From a virus, in IMG/VR virus record IMGVR_UViG_3300035670_013167, positions 1 to 64,000 of that record: a DNA stretch of 64,000 nucleotides; one strand, written 5' to 3'. The position numbers were made by a program, and so were the translations under genes. Positions 51,313-59,043 of the stretch are shown one piece after another; the first letter of the stretch is position 1; each line of letters begins with the position of its first letter. The notes under the pieces are model-generated. The model searched no databases and was not told where the DNA came from. It saw only the letters and a list, made by a program, of their open reading frames with translations.

Positions 51313-51348
51313 TTTTTTTAATAAATTATTAATAATTTATTAAAAAAA
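51313..51348 (-). terminator. 36-bp perfect AT-only palindrome after spoVR
   Basis: Two 18-nt arms (TTTTTTTAATAAATTATT and its complement) with no loop gap, placed immediately after the spoVR stop. The T-run at its far end on the minus strand suggests an intrinsic terminator, though AT-only stems are weak. It separates the PrkA-YeaH-SpoVR operon from clpP. Confidence 0.6.
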
Positions 51349-52968
51349 TTAATAAGAGTCATAATTTGGAGATCCTATTCCCAAATATTGGTCTCTTTCT
51401 ACAACGTCAATTACATCCTCTCCTAAACACCTATAAATAAGCTCTGTGCCGTCTGCGGTCTTGGTCGATAGGCAGACATCATTTTTCCATAAATACCTCA
51501 GAGATTGAATTACAGGCCTTATATAGGGGTCGTAAAGCGGTCTGCCGTCCGATTTGTGCTCTAAAAATAAAATTCCTTTTCCTTTGTGATTACAATCAGT
51601 TAGATAAATTTCGGGCAATCCGCCATTTGTGTATCTTTGAATTAATTTTTTTTTAATTTTTTTATGATCTCTACTTTCTATTTTATATTCGCCATTCGGA
51701 TATTTTTTCCATTCAAAAAATTGATACTTTTCACAAAATTCAGGAGTAAAAAACTCCATAATAAAAGTCAAATCATTATAGAACTTTCTAACTTCAAAAA
51801 CCTTATCATGACCCAAATTTAATTTTTTATCCCAATTTTCTTTCTCTCTAATATCTTCGCAGTCTTCCCACTCAGTGCCAAATTGTCCTTTATTCCATCT
51901 TTCTTCAATATCCAAAAATAAACAAAAACCTAATTTATAAGGATTCATAGAATATTTTCCACCAAGAACCCCCATTTTATGATGAGAGTATTCTATAATT
52001 CCAGAACTTTCATGACTCTGGCCTAAAGCACTGAATCCTTGTTTTGCCATTATATTATAGTCACAGAAAGAAGCCCAACCCTCATTTATAGTTTTGGTCA
52101 ACCTCTGGGGGGCGAAGTACATACTCTCATCATAAAGCATAGCGACTATGTCTGCTTCCCAAGGCTTGAGGGGAGCATAATCCCTAATAAACCTCATTAT
52201 GTCCTTCGTAGAATTATTAAATATATCTAAATATTCCGCAGCTTCTATTTTTTGAATTTTTTCTTGTTGCTTGTTTATCCAATCTTGTGGATTTAAATAG
52301 TCATCCATATAGTCATGGTCTTCTTTTGACTTTAATCTACTCGGATGTCTATAAATTCTTTCATCCTTTATTATCGGATTTTTAATTTTTTTTCTTTCCC
52401 AAGATTTTGAAAAATCTATTAAAGTTTCAATTCTCAAGACATGATCTATAAATTCTGTTACTCTTTCTTTGCCCCAACGACTCATGTACTCTCTAATTCT
52501 GGTGCCGTGGTTAGCCAATTGATTCATCATGTTTTGGCTTGTTTGAGAAAAATAAATATTATTCTTAAAAAAATCAGCGTGGCCTAAAGCGTGAGCAACC
52601 ACAGTAACATTATCGACCAAAGTATTAGAATCTAAACAATAAAGGTATACTGGGTTTGTGTTAACTACCATTTCGTATATCTTATGCATTCCATAAACAT
52701 ATCCTCTTTGTAGCTCTTCATATTCCATTCCCCATCTCCAATGAGGAAAGCGAACAGGAAACCCTCCATATGCTGCTATCTCACTAATTTCATCATAAGT
52801 CAGCATTTCAACAACAGTTGGATAAAAATCACAACCAAAATCACTTACTTTTTTATAAATTTCAGGCAATAATTTTTTAAGTTCAGGAGGAAGAGAAACT
52901 CCTGGAATTGTGTTGTCTCCCATTAAGACAGGAGACCCATGCATAAATTTTTCAGATTTTTTATTCAA
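51349..52968 (-). CDS. spoVR: SpoVR family protein
   Basis: 539 residues, full length. SpoVR features: PHWRWGMEYEELQRGYVYG, VAHALGHADFFKNNIYFSQT and a long C-terminal domain with INEGWASFCDYNIM and KYSMNPYKLGFCLF. The family co-occurs with PrkA and YeaH in bacteria, where they act in stress response and sporulation with unclear biochemistry. It starts at TTG 52968, overlapping the yeaH stop as TTGA, with AAAGG upstream. Confidence 0.93.
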   Translation of the reverse strand: MNKKSEKFMHGSPVLMGDNTIPGVSLPPELKKLLPEIYKKVSDFGCDFYPTVVEMLTYDEISEIAAYGGFPVRFPHWRWGMEYEELQRGYVYGMHKIYEMVVNTNPVYLYCLDSNTLVDNVTVVAHALGHADFFKNNIYFSQTSQNMMNQLANHGTRIREYMSRWGKERVTEFIDHVLRIETLIDFSKSWERKKIKNPIIKDERIYRHPSRLKSKEDHDYMDDYLNPQDWINKQQEKIQKIEAAEYLDIFNNSTKDIMRFIRDYAPLKPWEADIVAMLYDESMYFAPQRLTKTINEGWASFCDYNIMAKQGFSALGQSHESSGIIEYSHHKMGVLGGKYSMNPYKLGFCLFLDIEERWNKGQFGTEWEDCEDIREKENWDKKLNLGHDKVFEVRKFYNDLTFIMEFFTPEFCEKYQFFEWKKYPNGEYKIESRDHKKIKKKLIQRYTNGGLPEIYLTDCNHKGKGILFLEHKSDGRPLYDPYIRPVIQSLRYLWKNDVCLSTKTADGTELIYRCLGEDVIDVVERDQYLGIGSPNYDSY

Positions 52969-54146
52969 GATTTTACCTTTCCTAAAAGATCAACTATTGA
53001 TTTCTTAATTTGAGAATCTCTATCGTCCTCTGACAATTGCATGTTTGGCAAACTATGTGCTGGATGTGCTATTTGAGTTGTAACCAAATTTGAAAAATTA
53101 CTTTGATCTATAGCTTGCTTTAAGCTTCCATCGTAGTTCCAAGCTAATACTTGTGTTATTCCCACCATGTTGACAATTTTAGAATTAAAATCATCTTGTA
53201 AAATTTTTATAAATTGCTGATTGTCCCCGTCCCAATTTTCACCATCTGTAAAATAAAATAAATAAATATTCCACTTTAAGGGATTGTATCTGTTTTCAAA
53301 CATTTTTTGAATTAATTTTAGTGCTGACGAACAAGTTGTGCCTCCGCCATATCTGTACTTGTAGAATCTGCTTTCATCGACTTCTTTGGCAACGGTATCA
53401 TGCCAAACATACACTCGCTCTACTTTTTCATAAAATCTTCTAATCCATACATCAATCCACCAACTCATATCACTAACAATATCGCATTTATATTGATCCA
53501 TTGAGGCAGATCCATCTCTAGCAAAAAATATAACTGCATTGCTTGAAGGTATTTTTATCTCATTGAATTGACGGTATCTCTTATCGCTATTAATAGGAGT
53601 TATAAGTTTTACTGGATGAGCAAATCCTGGTATGTCGTGGAGATTATTTATGGAACCATCAGAACATTGTCTTTTTAAGGCTTGCCTAAGAGTTCTTGCA
53701 TTGTGCCTTAAGGACTCAGGGCCAGTCAGCGATATATTATTATATTTCTTAATAATTTCTTCATAAGTGTCACTAGGCTTTGGCTTCATGTCGGGAAGTT
53801 GCAATTCTTCTTGAAGAAATTTCAAAACCTCTTCAAGATCAACAGCAATCTCTATGCCTTCGCCTTCTTCTTGTCCGGCTTTATTGCCTTTTCCGTCTCC
53901 TTGATCTTTATCTTTTCCTATGACCTTACCATTTTCTCCTTCTCCTCTTCCTATTCCTCCGCTTCCATTATCACCAAAAACAATATGCGGAATATCTATT
54001 TTTGGAATAGTTAATATAACTTTACCATCTTTACCGCGATTCCTAAAAATACTTCCATTTTTAATGTATTTTTTTAATTCTTTTCTTTTTCTGCCGGCAT
54101 ATACGTCATGGAACTCTTTATGGTCTTCATGTATTCGGCGGGGCAT
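52965..54146 (-). CDS. yeaH: YeaH/DUF444 family protein (UPF0229)
   Basis: 393 residues. The N-terminal RIHEDHKEFHDVYAGRKRKE matches the DUF444 start. A Gly/Glu-rich linker and a von Willebrand-like domain follow (AVIFFARDGSASMDQYKC with a DxSxS metal site, then RYGGGTTCSSALKLI and YLFYFTDGENW). YeaH is a partner of the PrkA (YeaG) kinase. It lies between prkA and spoVR in the conserved order. Confidence 0.92.
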   Translation of the reverse strand: MPRRIHEDHKEFHDVYAGRKRKELKKYIKNGSIFRNRGKDGKVILTIPKIDIPHIVFGDNGSGGIGRGEGENGKVIGKDKDQGDGKGNKAGQEEGEGIEIAVDLEEVLKFLQEELQLPDMKPKPSDTYEEIIKKYNNISLTGPESLRHNARTLRQALKRQCSDGSINNLHDIPGFAHPVKLITPINSDKRYRQFNEIKIPSSNAVIFFARDGSASMDQYKCDIVSDMSWWIDVWIRRFYEKVERVYVWHDTVAKEVDESRFYKYRYGGGTTCSSALKLIQKMFENRYNPLKWNIYLFYFTDGENWDGDNQQFIKILQDDFNSKIVNMVGITQVLAWNYDGSLKQAIDQSNFSNLVTTQIAHPAHSLPNMQLSEDDRDSQIKKSIVDLLGKVKS

Positions 54147-54160
54147 TTTTCATCCTTTGA

Positions 54161-57100
54161 TTAGTCGTTATCAGCAACATCGCCGCGAGCGAAAATTGAA
54201 CCCACGTAGTCCAAAACATCAGTAGCAGATTGTTCGTTATATCCGTATTGAGATATAAGTCTTTGCTTTACTGCGTCTATCTTTTCTTGAACATCCTTAT
54301 CAACAACAGCAGCTCCCTTAATATTTAGAGCCGAAAGCTTGATGTGATCCTTTGTGTCTTCAAAAAGCTTAGCTTCTAAAGCTTTCTTGAGTTGAGGATT
54401 GCTATCCCATCTAAATTGCTTTCCACTATGGGCCAAGTGCCCAATAAATCCTGCTAAAGATCTTCTAAAATCATCTGCTCCGACTTCGGGAATATCTATC
54501 TTCTCTTCTATAGATCTCATTAATCTTTCGTCTGGCTCTTGGTCTTGTTCTGTGAATGGATTTTTAATCTTAGTGCCATCAATATAAGCCATCACATTAT
54601 CAATATAATTGCCACATAGCCTTTCGATAGCAGTTTCATCTCCTACAAGAGCCTTTTGAACTTCTGTTTTCAATATTTGATCCAGTTCTTTTCTAGCCAA
54701 GTCTACACACGTAATATATTTAGACTTTTCTTCTTCACTAGTAAATAAAGATTGATGATCTATTCCATTTTTCAATTCATTTAGAACCATAAAGAAATTT
54801 ATATAATCATAATGAGAACTAAGACAATTAGAAATTTTGTCTTGAGTATATCTACAACTTACTCCCACAAACATGCCTTCATCGGGATATTTATCCTTGA
54901 GTTCTTTTATAGAGTCTTCAGTCCAACCAGGAAGAGATCTTCCATCATATAATTTAGCTTTCTCAACTAGAGTTATTTTGCCATCTTTATCATCTTGAAG
55001 TCTGGTTAAGACTGTCCAGAGAGCAGCAATTTCCAAGGTATGGGGAGCAATGTGCTGCTTTACTCTTCCTCTACCGTAGTAGTACTCTAGTATCTTAAGT
55101 TCTTCGCTCCATCTTAATAAGTACGGAACATCAATCTTCACAGTACGATCTCTCAAAGCTTCCATAGTCTGATCGCTTTTTAACTTTTCATACTCTGGAT
55201 TATTGGTGTGAGAAATTAAAACAGTGTCTATGCTAATTTGTGGAAATTTTTTAGGCTTGATTTGACGTTCCTGAGATGCTCCAAGCAAATCATATAAAAA
55301 TTCTTTAGCCAACTTTAGAACTTCGATAAATTCAACAACGCCTCTATTTCCAACACAGTTGTGAACAACTATATCATTTGCCAAAAACGAATGATCTTCT
55401 TCTACCTCAAAATCAAAAACCTGTAGGTCAGAAACATTGTTGAAAGAAATAGATTTAATTTTTCTTGCATATCCAAAAACAGTTCTGTTGACATCTGTCT
55501 CGTATAATTCAATTCCATTTTGCCTAACTTCTTCGGCAAAGTCTTCAAAAATGTCTAAGGACTTTTTGCCTGACGCTCCTACAACATATGCTTTTTTATG
55601 GTTTTCAAAAGCAGGCCTGGCATAGGACGATGATCCCATGCCGCTGGACAGCATAAGAACAGAAATATCTCTGGCTAATTTTTCTGATATTGTTACGCCC
55701 GTTATTGACATTGCGGGCTTACCTTTAATTTTTTTAATTTTTCTGTGGCCGTCTCCATCAAGCCACCCAGATATCAATCCCATCTTAACTGACTCGTTTG
55801 AGGTCATAAATACAGGAGGTATTCTTTTTGTTCCGGCCAAACCCGCACAAAACTTAGAGAAAAATTTGGCTAAATTAACATTGTTGACCTCGACTATTCT
55901 TCCTGTTTTATTTTTATTAACTAACCTATGAGTGGCATTTACTCCGAAAATACTATTGACCAATAGTATTATTTCATTAGCTAAATTTTCTTCTTTAGCG
56001 CTCAGATTAAAAATAACCTTTTTACTAGTGCAATTTCCTTCTGCTAAATATAGGCCAAATAACCTGGCAAAGGAGTGTGTTACGTGCAAATATCTATTGA
56101 CTACATTTTTCTTTTCTCCAGTTGGGATTCTAACTTTTTCCACGCCATTTTCAAATGTAGAAACAAAATTATCCAAATAAATAGATAAATCAACAACTTG
56201 ATCAATACAATTTCTATTCCAGCCTATTAACACCCTGTCGTTTTCGTTCAAATCAGAAGCTTTTTTCCAAACTAAATTGCCGGGCTTCCATCTCCAATTT
56301 TGACTACTTTCCATAACCGCAACAGGATGATCTGCGGTCATTGTAATTGGAAAAGGAAAATGAGAAACATTCAAAGTAACCATTTCCCCAGTATACTTTC
56401 TATTCATCGTATCGATAACAGACCTTACATTGCCAAGATGAGTAACAACTTCATCTCCAATTTTTACATCTTCTATGTTTTTTTCAGACCCATCTCCCAT
56501 GCGAACCAAAGTTCCAGCAGGAAAACAAAACTCGCCGTCAAAGTTAAATGCTCTTGAATCAGAATCGGTGCCAAAGTGGGTCAACTTGCCCCAATTAACA
56601 TCTCCAGTTAATTCTGTGCTGTCTTGATTTTTTTCATCCTTTGGCTGGAAGGTGGCTATTCCCATTCTATCTGATTCCGAATGGTTTTTTCTTATTACTC
56701 TTATGTGATTCTCTATAACTTTTTCCCAATCGCCTTCGTACTTAACCAATAGTTCTTTCATGAACTTTTTAGATCTCGGATCAAGGTCTCCCTCAACATT
56801 TAATTTATACAAATTTATTTTTTCTTTTTCATCCGTTTGATCTGCCAATATTTCATTAAGTTCTTTTAGAACTTCTTTTCTAATTTCAGAAGGTATTAGC
56901 TTTAGTGGATCTTCGTGCATTGGAGATTCGTCTTCTGGCTGCGTGTATAGGCCATCGTCTTTGCCAGTTGGCAAATTAACCCATTTAAATGTGTACCAAG
57001 CTCCATCATCAGTTAGAGAATACTTTTCCAAGCCTCTCTTGATACACCTTAATATTGTTGATTTAGAAGATCCAACAGGACCGTGCAAAAGAAGCACTCG

Positions 57101-57412
57101 ACGTTCAGGACCATATCCTCCTGCTGCTCCTTTGAAGAATTGAACGAGTTGATGCAACGTTTCTTCTAGACCAAAGATGGGAACTTCAGGATCATCAAAA
57201 AAACTATAGTGAACGTATGTTTTTCTATACTTCTCTACTTTTTTCGTACCTTTTGACATGATCATGTCATAAAGATATTGATAAGCAGTTCTTGCTAATT
57301 TAGGATTTTTATAAACTAATGACAAATAATCAGAAAAACTCATTTCCTCGTTTAGTTTTTGAAAATTATCTTTATTAAATTTATTAGCAATTTTTGATAA
57401 GACGTTTTCCAT
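54161..57412 (-). CDS. prkA: PrkA (YeaG) serine kinase/AAA ATPase with intein
   Basis: 1083 residues; 693 after removing the intein (residues 296-685). The N-extein has SFSDYLSLVYKNPKLARTAY, the FGLEETLHQLVQFFKGAA segment and Walker A GPVGSSKST at 111-119. After the intein, NRGVVEFIEVLK, TVLISHTNNPEYEKLK and the C-terminal PrkA domain (VDLARKELDQILKTEVQKAL) follow. PrkA is an AAA-like protein kinase/protease of bacteria. AAGGAAG and a sigma-70-like promoter precede the ATG. Confidence 0.93.
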   Translation of the reverse strand: MENVLSKIANKFNKDNFQKLNEEMSFSDYLSLVYKNPKLARTAYQYLYDMIMSKGTKKVEKYRKTYVHYSFFDDPEVPIFGLEETLHQLVQFFKGAAGGYGPERRVLLLHGPVGSSKSTILRCIKRGLEKYSLTDDGAWYTFKWVNLPTGKDDGLYTQPEDESPMHEDPLKLIPSEIRKEVLKELNEILADQTDEKEKINLYKLNVEGDLDPRSKKFMKELLVKYEGDWEKVIENHIRVIRKNHSESDRMGIATFQPKDEKNQDSTELTGDVNWGKLTHFGTDSDSRAFNFDGEFCFPAGTLVRMGDGSEKNIEDVKIGDEVVTHLGNVRSVIDTMNRKYTGEMVTLNVSHFPFPITMTADHPVAVMESSQNWRWKPGNLVWKKASDLNENDRVLIGWNRNCIDQVVDLSIYLDNFVSTFENGVEKVRIPTGEKKNVVNRYLHVTHSFARLFGLYLAEGNCTSKKVIFNLSAKEENLANEIILLVNSIFGVNATHRLVNKNKTGRIVEVNNVNLAKFFSKFCAGLAGTKRIPPVFMTSNESVKMGLISGWLDGDGHRKIKKIKGKPAMSITGVTISEKLARDISVLMLSSGMGSSSYARPAFENHKKAYVVGASGKKSLDIFEDFAEEVRQNGIELYETDVNRTVFGYARKIKSISFNNVSDLQVFDFEVEEDHSFLANDIVVHNCVGNRGVVEFIEVLKLAKEFLYDLLGASQERQIKPKKFPQISIDTVLISHTNNPEYEKLKSDQTMEALRDRTVKIDVPYLLRWSEELKILEYYYGRGRVKQHIAPHTLEIAALWTVLTRLQDDKDGKITLVEKAKLYDGRSLPGWTEDSIKELKDKYPDEGMFVGVSCRYTQDKISNCLSSHYDYINFFMVLNELKNGIDHQSLFTSEEEKSKYITCVDLARKELDQILKTEVQKALVGDETAIERLCGNYIDNVMAYIDGTKIKNPFTEQDQEPDERLMRSIEEKIDIPEVGADDFRRSLAGFIGHLAHSGKQFRWDSNPQLKKALEAKLFEDTKDHIKLSALNIKGAAVVDKDVQEKIDAVKQRLISQYGYNEQSATDVLDYVGSIFARGDVADND
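55358..56527 (-). other. intein in PrkA, LAGLIDADG type
   Basis: 390 residues between NFDGEF and CVGNRG of PrkA. Begins CFPAGTLVRMGDGS, block B TADHPVAV, ends FLANDIVVHN with Cys at +1 (class 1). LAGLIDADG helices FGLYLAEG and ISGWLDGDG are present, so a homing endonuclease domain is intact by sequence. Confidence 0.9.
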
Positions 57413-57449
57413 AAAAGCTTCCTTTTAATATTTAAATTAACCTGTGTTT

Positions 57450-57478
57450 ATTATAATAGAAAATCAAAACCATAGCAA
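57450..57478 (-). promoter_or_regulatory. sigma-70-like promoter for prkA operon
   Basis: TTGCTA (57478..57473), 17-nt spacer, TATAAT (57455..57450) on the minus strand, 38 nt before the prkA ATG. Of host early-type, unlike the TATAAATA elements. Confidence 0.55.
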
Positions 57479-57480
57479 TA

Positions 57481-57831
57481 TCATTTTACTTCGCCAAAAT
57501 ACTTTCCGCTAGAAATATCATCAATTTGCCTATAGGGAGTTTTGCCCATATGAGATTTTTTTTCAGCGTTTTTTCTTTGATCTCTAACTCCACCAGGCCT
57601 ATCCATATTCCATTTATGTCTATAATCATGACCTTTAGAGTCACTATGCCAACGATCTGTCCCAACTGGATTCGTAAATTTGACAGAAGGGCATCCTATT
57701 AATTCACATATTTTTTTTGACTTGCATTTTGGACACTTGCTCTTTTTTACAACAATTTCTTTTTCGGACATCGAAGCCCAAATGTCGAAATTTTCTTTGC
57801 ATTTTTCGCATTCAAATTCATATCTTGGAAT
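57481..57831 (-). CDS. FmdB-like zinc-ribbon protein with probable ATT start
   Basis: 116 residues. From ATT 57831 it reads I(M)PRYEFECEKCKENFDIWAS, the exact outline of FmdB-type regulators (MPxYxxxC-x2-C...F-x-SM), followed by CPKCKSKK as the second zinc pair and a HDYRHKWN segment. The first ATG (57771) would cut away half of the zinc ribbon. AGAGG lies 5 nt before the ATT, and TATAAATA 19 nt before it. No ATG, GTG or TTG occurs in frame between the promoter and ATT. Function: presumed regulatory/structural zinc ribbon. Confidence 0.7.
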   Translation of the reverse strand: MPRYEFECEKCKENFDIWASMSEKEIVVKKSKCPKCKSKKICELIGCPSVKFTNPVGTDRWHSDSKGHDYRHKWNMDRPGGVRDQRKNAEKKSHMGKTPYRQIDDISSGKYFGEVK

Positions 57832-57850
57832 AACGCACCTCTTTCTTTTG

Positions 57851-57858
57851 TATTTATA
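57851..57858 (-). promoter_or_regulatory. T4-late-like TATAAATA element
   Basis: TATAAATA on the minus strand; the ATT start at 57831 and its AGAGG site follow within 20 nt. Confidence 0.55.
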
Positions 57859-57863
57859 ATAGT

Positions 57864-58115
57864 TTATTCTTCGTCTATTCCATCAACTAATTTTTCAAGA
57901 AAAGAATAAGTTTTTTTAATTAATTTTATTTTTTTTTCTATGCTATAAAACTTCCAAAAAAAAGAATTTTCACAAATTTTAATTGCAGAACCAATTAGGT
58001 TTTCATTTTCAAGCGGAAACTGTGCCATAGAAAAAAAATCAGGCCCTTGAATGAACTTTTCTTCATCTTCGTAATCTTCGTTCTCTTCGTCTTCTCCAAA
58101 ATTAAATCTTTTCAA
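57864..58115 (-). CDS. hypothetical acidic protein
   Basis: 83 residues from TTG 58115 (KRFNFGEDEENEDYEDEEK start), which overlaps the upstream stop as TTGA with GGAGG 6 nt before it; a longer frame from 58163 lacks this site. Acidic N-terminus, then helical (FYSIEKKIKLIKKTYSFLEK). No known family. Confidence 0.6.
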   Translation of the reverse strand: MKRFNFGEDEENEDYEDEEKFIQGPDFFSMAQFPLENENLIGSAIKICENSFFWKFYSIEKKIKLIKKTYSFLEKLVDGIDEE

Positions 58116-58600
58116 AAGGACCCTCCTACTAGTTGTTTGTATAAAGGACAAGCTTGCTCCCATATATTTAATACAGCATATTCATTAATTGTTAAATCAT
58201 ATGTAGAAAATCTTTTTAAGGCGTTTTCAAAAGGCGGCTTCTTAATGTTTGCCCATTTATATAGTTCAAAAGAGCCACATCCGTATCTATAATCCACAAA
58301 AACAGAAGAAATATTTGTTTTTGAGGAAACGACATCTAATAAATTTCCATTAAATTCACGAACAGCCACTACTGATGGCTTTATTTTTTTTATAAAATTG
58401 TTCTTAACTTTAGTTTTCTTTCTAAGAAATCTTACTCGTGCTTTATTCGCCCAATCAAACAAAAAAGAATTGCCAACAGATATAAAAATATCTGCATTGG
58501 GGAGTTGTTTTTGCAAAGAGTACCAAGAAGCAAAACACATCCAAGAATCACAAAAATTAGAATCGCATTCTATAATTATAGACAGATCTTTGTCTTCCAT
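58112..58600 (-). CDS. hypothetical protein, possibly glycosyltransferase-like
   Basis: 162 residues. DLSIIIECDSNFCDSWMCFASWYSLQKQLPNADIFISVG resembles the first beta-alpha-beta unit of GT-A-like proteins, and ISSVFVDYRYGCGSFELYKWANIKKPPF resembles a substrate loop. Catalytic residues are not obvious. Coupled to 57864..58115. Confidence 0.5.
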   Translation of the reverse strand: MEDKDLSIIIECDSNFCDSWMCFASWYSLQKQLPNADIFISVGNSFLFDWANKARVRFLRKKTKVKNNFIKKIKPSVVAVREFNGNLLDVVSSKTNISSVFVDYRYGCGSFELYKWANIKKPPFENALKRFSTYDLTINEYAVLNIWEQACPLYKQLVGGSF

Positions 58601-58612
58601 AACATAAAATAG

Positions 58613-58744
58613 TCAAACTGTTCTTTTAATTAATTTGATTTGAGGTTTTGCTGGCTTAAACATTCCTCTGGGGTGAATAATATTAGGTTTTGCACCAGAT
58701 CCTTTTCCACCTTCTCTTATTAATAACCATTCACTAAATTTCAT
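58613..58744 (-). CDS. tagged small basic protein
   Basis: 43 residues: MKFSEWLLIREGG (the shared tag with I-R-E), then a Gly/Pro-rich stretch (GKGSGAKPNIIHPRG) and a basic tail ending KRTV. The ATG overlaps the stop of the next tagged gene (ATGA). Likely a late, capsid-internal peptide by tag. Confidence 0.65.
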   Translation of the reverse strand: MKFSEWLLIREGGKGSGAKPNIIHPRGMFKPAKPQIKLIKRTV

Positions 58745-59031
58745 ATTTTTTTATTATTCATTAATTTTTCTTTATTTTTTTGATCTACTTTATCTGCCAC
58801 GTCTTTTATTTTTAGTATGTCGTCCGGCGAAGAATTTGGATCCATAACGGCTTGCTGAGCTACGTTTTGAAGAGCTTTAGCAGGATCTTGTTTTTGCTTC
58901 ATAGCTCCAACCAAAGCATTTTTAACATTCATTTGAATTTTTTTCTCATCATCCTTCTTTTTTACATTATTCAAATTATTAGAAGGTTGAATTTCTTCTT
59001 TTATTTTAAGCCATTCTGTAAATTTAATCAT
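58741..59031 (-). CDS. tagged helical protein
   Basis: 96 residues from ATG 59031, chosen because CATAAATA ends 4 nt before it and the product then starts with the tag MIKFTEWLKIKEE; an earlier start at 59055 exists. The C-terminal region (QKQDPAKALQNVAQQAV, then DILKIKDVADKVDQKNKE) is helical. Co-transcribed with 58613..58744. Confidence 0.7.
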   Translation of the reverse strand: MIKFTEWLKIKEEIQPSNNLNNVKKKDDEKKIQMNVKNALVGAMKQKQDPAKALQNVAQQAVMDPNSSPDDILKIKDVADKVDQKNKEKLMNNKKI

Positions 59032-59035
59032 ATAA

Positions 59036-59043
59036 TATTTATG
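59036..59043 (-). promoter_or_regulatory. late-like CATAAATA element
   Basis: CATAAATA on the minus strand, 4 nt before ATG 59031; the hldE stop codon TAA lies inside it. Confidence 0.55.
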
